DNA of 6,775 nt, from assembly GCA_023136725.1 (NCBI GenBank), contig JAGLQR010000095.1:1-6775 (forward strand), read 5' to 3'. How positions within the stretch are numbered: position 1 is the stretch's first letter; each line of letters begins with the position of its first letter. Source of the DNA: Candidatus Aminicenantota bacterium (GTDB lineage Bacteria > Acidobacteriota > Aminicenantia > UBA2199). The position numbers were made by a program, and so were the translations under genes. The notes below the pieces were generated by a model. That model did not search any database, was not told the DNA's origin, and saw nothing but the letters and a program-made list of their open reading frames with translations. Shown one piece after another: positions 1-4,886 of the stretch.

Positions 1-68
1 ACAGAAAGAAGATCAGTGAATTGTCAGAAGCTGTTAAAAATGAACTGAAATCCCTCGGATATCTTTGA
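1..68 (+). CDS. 3' end of a probable sulfatase-superfamily gene (partial)
   Basis: Only the last 21 codons and a TGA stop at 66-68 are in the window; the reading frame is open to the left edge. The tail reads RKKISELSEAVKNELKSLGYL. The last seven residues, LKSLGYL, are identical to the last seven of the sulfatase-like protein encoded next downstream. A short L-x-x-LGY tail is, from general family knowledge, common at the C-terminus of bacterial sulfatase-superfamily proteins. I therefore infer that this is the end of a second, paralogous enzyme of the same family. The codons for the shared tail differ at most positions, so it is not a recent copy. No catalytic region is visible, so the family call rests on the tail and position alone. 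No convincing terminator follows the stop. Confidence 0.6.
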   Translation, partial: RKKISELSEAVKNELKSLGYL

Positions 69-138
69 TATAGAAAAGAACTATTTCAAACTTCAGAAAT
101 CTAATTACTCTTACTTAGAATATTTCCATTAAATAATA

Positions 139-167
139 TTGACAAAAAAAGTGAATATTGCTATCAA
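139..167 (+). promoter_or_regulatory. Candidate sigma70-type promoter for the sulfatase-like gene
   Basis: A perfect -35 box TTGACA (139-144) is followed after 17 bases by TATCAA (162-167), which matches TATAAT at four of six positions. A TG two bases upstream (159-160) makes it an extended -10. The predicted transcription start is near 174, giving a leader of about 130 bases to the ATG at 304 or 85 bases to the ATG at 259. The -35 box lies in a 12-base string, ATTGACAAAAAA, that recurs in the promoter candidate of the next gene. This is pattern-based only. Confidence 0.5.
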
Positions 168-173
168 CTAAGT

Positions 174-187
174 AAGGGATAAGGGAT
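174..187 (+). repeat. AAGGGAT x2 tandem at the predicted 5' end of the leader
   Basis: Two exact adjacent copies of AAGGGAT (174-180 and 181-187) begin at the transcription start predicted from the upstream promoter. They are immediately followed by ATGAGTCAT. The purine-rich units resemble Shine-Dalgarno sequence and precede a seven-codon open frame (188-211, MSHILIK). I would not call that a gene. A chance short repeat is possible. Confidence 0.35.
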
Positions 188-290
188 ATGAGTCATATTT
201 TAATCAAGTAGAGAGGGATCTTTTCATTAAAATATGATTTTGTAAACTTTGGGGTGAGATGAAAAACAGGACTACAAGTTGTGCAGATCC

Positions 291-296
291 AAGGGG
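291..296 (+). promoter_or_regulatory. Ribosome binding site deciding the sulfatase-like start
   Basis: AAGGGG lies seven bases before the ATG at 304, which is good Shine-Dalgarno spacing. The upstream in-frame ATG at 259 has only GGGGTGAG directly against it, with almost no spacer. This, and the signal-peptide-like N-terminus beginning at 304, favours the 304 start. Confidence 0.55.
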
Positions 297-303
297 AAAA
301 TCC

Positions 304-2169
304 ATGAAGATTTTTATAATTTTATTTACTATATTTGTTTTAATGTTAAGTTCAGAATTTAATACGGATTCCGAGTTTGAAAGAATGAACCTCCTTAAAA
401 ATAATAAAAACTGTATGGAGTTGAACCAGAAGAGTGATTCAGATAAAATATTCAATTATTTCCATCATATAGATACAAATACAACTTGCAAAGGTTCAAT
501 GTATAAAGTTCAGGGCCTGAAGAAAATATGTATCGAAAATGAATTGAGAGGGAAGATATTTATTTCTTTTTCAATAAAAAATTTTACGGAAGATAAATCC
601 TCATCAATAGAATTTGAATTAGTACATTTAAGAAAAAAGGATGTCCTGGAAGTATTGTCTTCCGGGAATATTTCAAAAAAAATTGATATTTCAAAAAAAA
701 TTAATTTTTTAAAAGGGGATAGTATAATATTAATACTCAAAGGTCAGGGGAAAATTCTGCTGTCAGATCCCATTATTTCTACAAATGTTGAAAAGTCATA
801 TATATTTTTAATATCTGTTGATACATTGAGGGCGGATTTTCTAGAAGTTTATGGGAATACTGATGAAATCAGTAATAGTATTACAGAATTTTCAAAGGAT
901 TGTGTTATTTTTGATAATTGCTTCTCTACTTCAAGTTGGACACTCCCTGCTCATATTTCATTATTTACAGGGAAAAATGTATCTAATCATCGGGTTTATA
1001 ATTCAAATATGAGCCTCTCTGATAAAATTTCCGTCTATCCGGAAGTTTTAGCGGAACAGAGTTTTGTATTCAGTATTAATGGGGGGATTTTCCTGGATTA
1101 CAAATACGGTTTTTTCAGAGGATTTGATATTTATAGTTCGATAAAATGGGAAGGCTTAAACTTTAATGCTTTTCAAATGGAAAGTGAGTCAGAGAAAATG
1201 TTCGATAATAGTAAACTTCTAATTGAATCATTGACCGCATCTCATATATTTGCATTTTTACACACATATCAGGTTCATAGTCCTTATCAGCTTCATAAGG
1301 ATTTAAAATATTCAGAAAACAATAAAAAGATGAAGCTTCCAAAAATGATGAAAATTCCTCAGGGACTTAGAAATAGGAAAGGAGAGGGAAGAGCCTCAAT
1401 ATTCAAAAGTCTTTCAGATTATAAATCAAAGGCTTTCAAATACCTCTATAAAGGTGAAATAGAATATTTTGATCATCAATTCGGAAAATTTATAAAATAT
1501 TTGAAATTAAAGAATATATATAATAAATCAATGATAGTTTTCTTTTCTGACCATGGTGAAGAATTTTTTGATCATCATGGATGGGGCCATGGTCACTCAC
1601 TGTATAATGAATTGATCAGGATCCCCTTGTTGATAAAATTCCCTGATAATAAATATAAAGGAACTCGAGTTAAAGCTAATACTTCCATTATAGACATTTT
1701 CCCTACTTTGTTTGACTATATGGGATTAAAGACAAATATAAACTCCGATGGAATATCATTAATGAACCTGATAAGATCGAATGAAATTGATAAAAACAGA
1801 GTGATTGTTTCAGTTCTGAAATATATAACAAGTAAAAAAAAGGGTATGGGAAAATTTCCTCAGAAAATTGCTGTTATATGGAACAGATTTAAATTGATTT
1901 ATAATTTTAAATACTCTAAAGAACTGATTGAGTATTATTCTTCATTTCCTCCTCCTGAATATTGTGAATATGAATTGTATGATCTTAATGTTGATAAGCA
2001 TGAAAAAAATAATATAGTGGACAATGAAAACCATAGTAATGTTTTCAATTATTTAAAAGATAAAATAAGCAGGATAAAAAGAAATATTTTTAATAAAAGA
2101 GGGAAAACCAGGATAATTAAAGTTTCAGAGAAAAATAAAATGAAATTGAAGTCTTTGGGATATTTGTAA
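304..2169 (+). CDS. Secreted or membrane-anchored sulfatase-like hydrolase/transferase, Thr-type active site
   Basis: A 621-residue protein counted from ATG 304; an in-frame ATG at 259 would add 15 residues. Residues 1-17 (MKIFIILFTIFVLMLSS) form a signal peptide or anchor, so the enzyme acts outside the cytoplasm. Residues of about 20-160 look like a beta-rich domain often found ahead of the catalytic domain in this family. The alkaline-phosphatase/sulfatase fold starts at about 165. ISVDTLRAD supplies metal ligands (D173, D178), SSWTLPAHISLFTG holds the active site, HTYQVHSPY is a His-containing loop, and SDHGEEFF then GWGHGH supply D416, H417, H429 and H431. In formylglycine sulfatases the core is C/S-x-P-x-R. 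Here it is T-L-P-A-H (T213, P215, H217), so no formylglycine can form and Thr is the likely nucleophile, as in phosphoethanolamine and phosphoglycerol transferases of the superfamily. The substrate is unknown: sulfate ester, phosphate ester or phospho-group transfer are all possible. The protein ends in LKSLGYL, as does the preceding gene. The gene is strikingly AT-rich compared with its neighbours. Confidence 0.88.
   Translation: MKIFIILFTIFVLMLSSEFNTDSEFERMNLLKNNKNCMELNQKSDSDKIFNYFHHIDTNTTCKGSMYKVQGLKKICIENELRGKIFISFSIKNFTEDKSSSIEFELVHLRKKDVLEVLSSGNISKKIDISKKINFLKGDSIILILKGQGKILLSDPIISTNVEKSYIFLISVDTLRADFLEVYGNTDEISNSITEFSKDCVIFDNCFSTSSWTLPAHISLFTGKNVSNHRVYNSNMSLSDKISVYPEVLAEQSFVFSINGGIFLDYKYGFFRGFDIYSSIKWEGLNFNAFQMESESEKMFDNSKLLIESLTASHIFAFLHTYQVHSPYQLHKDLKYSENNKKMKLPKMMKIPQGLRNRKGEGRASIFKSLSDYKSKAFKYLYKGEIEYFDHQFGKFIKYLKLKNIYNKSMIVFFSDHGEEFFDHHGWGHGHSLYNELIRIPLLIKFPDNKYKGTRVKANTSIIDIFPTLFDYMGLKTNINSDGISLMNLIRSNEIDKNRVIVSVLKYITSKKKGMGKFPQKIAVIWNRFKLIYNFKYSKELIEYYSSFPPPEYCEYELYDLNVDKHEKNNIVDNENHSNVFNYLKDKISRIKRNIFNKRGKTRIIKVSEKNKMKLKSLGYL
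668..703 (+). repeat. In-frame 18-bp tandem duplication with two A8 tracts
   Basis: Two adjacent 18-base units, ATATTTCAAAAAAAATTG and ATATTTCAAAAAAAATTA, match at 17 of 18 positions and encode consecutive ISKKI motifs (NISKKIDISKKIN). Each contains a run of eight A. The duplication lies in the beta-rich region before the catalytic domain and keeps the frame. Eight-base homopolymers are potential slippage sites, although they are not rare in DNA this AT-rich. Confidence 0.8.
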
Positions 2170-2261
2170 AAAAGATTGGATTTAGCAGTTTTTAGATTAT
2201 TGTTTTAAGGGCGGGACTTGTTCCGGATGAGTCATTTCCCCGGATTGACATCTAAGGCAAA

Positions 2262-2290
2262 TTGACAAAAAATCAGCCTTCAATTAGAAT
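2262..2290 (+). promoter_or_regulatory. Strong candidate sigma70-type promoter for the glycosyltransferase; leaderless arrangement
   Basis: TTGACA (2262-2267), a 17-base spacer and TAGAAT (2285-2290, five of six to TATAAT) form the best promoter match in the window. With the last base of the -10 box at -7, +1 falls at 2297, the A of the ATG. The six bases between, TTTGAG, leave no room for an untranslated leader or a spaced Shine-Dalgarno site, consistent with a leaderless mRNA. A second TTGACA at 2245-2250 has no acceptable -10 box (AAAAAT at the 17-base spacing). Confidence 0.65.
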
Positions 2291-2296
2291 TTTGAG

Positions 2297-4750
2297 ATGA
2301 AGATTCTTCCCCCATTTATAAAAGATAAATATTTCACCAGGGATAGCCTTAACAGGACCCTGATCTTCCTGATAATCTTCCTGTCTTTCCTCTTGGCAAT
2401 ATATAAATCTATCCCTTTCGAGTCAGTTGATGAACATATGATAGCAAAGTGGATTTGGGGATTTCACGGCAATCCTTTCCCTGTAAATCAGTATCCACCG
2501 TTATTTTTATACCTCCATTTTTTATTGTCCCTCTTATATAAATCTGTTTTCCTTTTGCTCGGTATAGTAAAGACCGGTTATGAATTTTTGTATACAGGGA
2601 TCGGGTATAAATTTATGATAGAAGCGGGCAGGTATATTTCTGCTATATTCGGAATGTTAATGCTTTACTATATATACAGGAGCGGGAAGGAATCTTATAA
2701 TTTAAATGTAGCATTTGCATCAACATTATTGATCGCATTCAATGGTGTTTTCATTCTACACTCACATATATTCAAATCTGACATATTGGTTTCATTCCTT
2801 GTCTCTGTATCATTGTTCTTTCTATTACGATATCTTGACAACTCCCGAAGGAACTGGCTGTTTCTCGCTTCATTCTTCTTCGGACTTTCATTTGCTGCCA
2901 AATACAATATTGCAGTTTTCTTCCTGATTATTCTTTATGCGATCTTTGTCAGAAGGAAAGAATTGGGGTTTTTTCGAGGAGTTTTTATTTTTATAACCGG
3001 GGCATTCTCAGGATTCATCATCTCCTCACCCAACTGGATCGTTAATCCTATAGGCAATATAAAAAGATTGCTGCATGTTTACAACTTCAATGAAGGTAGT
3101 GTCTATATTCAAGACCTTTCCCCTTTCTCCATTTATATGAATTTCATTACTGACATAAAGGATCAATTCGGAGTTATACTGACAGTGGTTCTGATAATAG
3201 GAATTGTCCTCTCATTTATGAGGAAAAACAAGAAGGATATGCTCCTTTCCCTTTTCCTTATAATCTATATTCTTTTTTTTGGGCTTACCGGATTTTACGG
3301 CAGAAGATTTTTGCTCCCGATCTATCCCGTTCTGGCCATCTTGATTGCGAAAACCTTATTTGTTGATTTTTTCGATCTGTTGAAATTGAAGAAGAGATCA
3401 GAGAACTTTTTGAAAATTTTAGTATTTCTTCCTGTTATCTATCTATCCATTGGAAGTTCATTTAATATTATAAAAAAATTCAACATGTTGAATCTGGAAT
3501 CAAAAAACAAATCTTCGCTAAAATACAGGCAGGAACACAATCTGAATAACAGAAAATATCTATTCGGATCGCAAGTTATGACACCGAAAAGGAAGGGAGA
3601 TGTAAGATTCAGGAAAAAACTGGAGATCAATCGTGTCTTCAGGAAAAGGGGCAAGCCGGACCTTATCCAAGTAAATGCATGGTCATTAAAGAAGCTGGCA
3701 GATTTTAAAGATTTAAATGATCCTGATCATATAGACATTTCAAATTTCAGGGTTTTTCATAAAATTGAAAGAAGAATGATTCAGGATTGGGATATTGACA
3801 TTCATTTTCTATATAGAATCTCTAAAGAACTCCGGGATGTAGAATCAACTTATTTGAATATAGAACTGCCAAAGATGTATTCCGGGAATGGAGGTGATTT
3901 TTTCTATCCGGATCAGAGATATGAAAAATCGAAGGGATTCATGAGATCGAAGTCAGGATATTGTTCTGCTATGGCATTTTCTGAAAAGGATATCACGTCT
4001 TTTAGAATTAGAATATTTTCTATCGGGTTGTTACCGGAAATGAAGGTGAGGATCAATGGGCAGGAGGGGACCCTGAAAGGGTTAGATAGAAAAGAGGTAG
4101 TAAATGAGATCCGTATAGAGAATGTTCCTGAAAGTTCTCTTTATTTCGGTTCTGTTTATTCAATTGAAGTTTATCCGGCAGATAAATTGTTATCGGCCAA
4201 ATTCCCTGTTTATTATGTTGTGTTCGAACCTGAGAATGAACAAAAAATGTTCTATGAAAATGACTACAGGTTGAATCAGGAATTTTCGGGGGGAATCCCC
4301 GAAATATTCTCGGGAGAAAAATATCGCGAATGGATCATAAAAATGTATCATGATACATCAGTGGACCTGCCTTTATATGATCTTGTGAATACTATGATCC
4401 TTGAGAAGGATCCTATAACCAGCCGGTTTTTTGAAGAAAGTTTGATATTTCCCCTTGATCCGGGAGATTACCTGATCACACTTTTTACGGAACCTCTGAC
4501 CGGGAATTATTCGGCAAATGAAGATGCTGTTGTTCAATATGATGTTTTTTCATCGAAAGGCAAAGATTCCGGCAATATAAGGATTCGAGAGATTGGGAAA
4601 AACTTATATCCTTTTACAATAAATATGGATAACGACCTTGTGTTTGTCAGATTAAAATTTGTAAATTTCAGGAAAAACAACCTCTTACTTAAGAGTGCTG
4701 CCATAAAACCTGATCTTATCAAGTATATTCAAAAAAAGTATATGAACTGA
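2297..4750 (+). CDS. ArnT/PMT-like integral-membrane glycosyltransferase with large C-terminal extracytoplasmic region
   Basis: An 817-residue protein. The first 390 residues contain about 11-12 hydrophobic segments (roughly 22-38, 66-90, 110-127, 137-156, 162-179, 186-217 as two, 225-243, 290-306, 314-330, 338-355, 370-388). SVDEHMIA (D45-E46) sits in the first large loop after segment 1, the place of the catalytic acidic motif in GT-C enzymes of the PMT/ArnT type. HSHIFKSDILVSFLVS (155-170), FAAKYN (199-204) and GRRFLLPIYPVLAIL (335-349) match the usual pattern of this superfamily. Such enzymes transfer a sugar from a polyprenyl-phosphate donor to lipid, protein or glycan on the outer face of the inner membrane. 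The acceptor here is unknown. Residues 390-817 are soluble and mostly beta-rich, much longer than the tail of E. coli ArnT (whole protein about 550 residues). I do not recognise this part. The start has no spaced Shine-Dalgarno site but follows a strong promoter directly. The gene lies 127 bases after the sulfatase-like gene, same strand, and probably has its own promoter. Confidence 0.85.
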   Translation: MKILPPFIKDKYFTRDSLNRTLIFLIIFLSFLLAIYKSIPFESVDEHMIAKWIWGFHGNPFPVNQYPPLFLYLHFLLSLLYKSVFLLLGIVKTGYEFLYTGIGYKFMIEAGRYISAIFGMLMLYYIYRSGKESYNLNVAFASTLLIAFNGVFILHSHIFKSDILVSFLVSVSLFFLLRYLDNSRRNWLFLASFFFGLSFAAKYNIAVFFLIILYAIFVRRKELGFFRGVFIFITGAFSGFIISSPNWIVNPIGNIKRLLHVYNFNEGSVYIQDLSPFSIYMNFITDIKDQFGVILTVVLIIGIVLSFMRKNKKDMLLSLFLIIYILFFGLTGFYGRRFLLPIYPVLAILIAKTLFVDFFDLLKLKKRSENFLKILVFLPVIYLSIGSSFNIIKKFNMLNLESKNKSSLKYRQEHNLNNRKYLFGSQVMTPKRKGDVRFRKKLEINRVFRKRGKPDLIQVNAWSLKKLADFKDLNDPDHIDISNFRVFHKIERRMIQDWDIDIHFLYRISKELRDVESTYLNIELPKMYSGNGGDFFYPDQRYEKSKGFMRSKSGYCSAMAFSEKDITSFRIRIFSIGLLPEMKVRINGQEGTLKGLDRKEVVNEIRIENVPESSLYFGSVYSIEVYPADKLLSAKFPVYYVVFEPENEQKMFYENDYRLNQEFSGGIPEIFSGEKYREWIIKMYHDTSVDLPLYDLVNTMILEKDPITSRFFEESLIFPLDPGDYLITLFTEPLTGNYSANEDAVVQYDVFSSKGKDSGNIRIREIGKNLYPFTINMDNDLVFVRLKFVNFRKNNLLLKSAAIKPDLIKYIQKKYMN

Positions 4751-4837
4751 TTGTCGCACTTCAGGGACCAAGATAAAGGGTATGTTTATACTTTTGAAAA
4801 GAATCCGGAATTAATTAAGAAGTTTATTATATATTTA

Positions 4838-4870
4838 ATAGTTCAGGCACCATTAAAGTGCCTGAACTAT
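4838..4870. terminator. Perfect 13-bp hairpin between convergent genes, probable bidirectional terminator
   Basis: ATAGTTCAGGCAC (4838-4850) and GTGCCTGAACTAT (4858-4870) are exact reverse complements around the seven-base loop CATTAAA. The hairpin lies 87 bases after the glycosyltransferase stop and 16 bases after the stop of the - strand gene. Flanks on both sides are AT-rich (the - strand continues TTAAATATATAATAAACTT), but neither has an uninterrupted long T run next to the stem. Position between two converging stops favours a shared terminator, more efficient for the - strand gene. Confidence 0.75.
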
Positions 4871-4886
4871 CAGATTTATTGATTTG

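Noticed and set aside
188..211. Short open frame MSHILIK in the leader, and a similar ATGAGTCAT-started frame at 2227-2265
   Set aside because: Only 7 and 12 codons, with different peptides after MSH, and the second lies upstream of the predicted promoter start. The shared 9-mer is better treated as a DNA element.
204..740. Open frames on the - strand opposite the start of the sulfatase-like gene (83 and 76 codons)
   Set aside because: They are antisense to well-supported coding sequence, Phe/Ile/Ser-rich as expected from complementing A-rich codons, and have no ribosome binding site.
1836..1842. In-phase slippery heptamer A AAA AAG in the sulfatase-like gene, like that of dnaX
   Set aside because: The -1 frame stops after 16 codons (TAA 1890-1892), no stimulatory stem-loop or internal Shine-Dalgarno is evident, and such A runs are expected in this AT-rich gene.
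2170..2240. Possible terminator after the sulfatase-like gene (GGGACTTGTTCC region)
   Set aside because: Only a three- to four-pair imperfect stem and no T run; not enough to call.
4284..4304. Hairpin TTTCGGGG / CCCCGAAA with a five-base loop
   Set aside because: It lies inside the glycosyltransferase coding region with no T run after it; the frame continues normally, so it is probably incidental.
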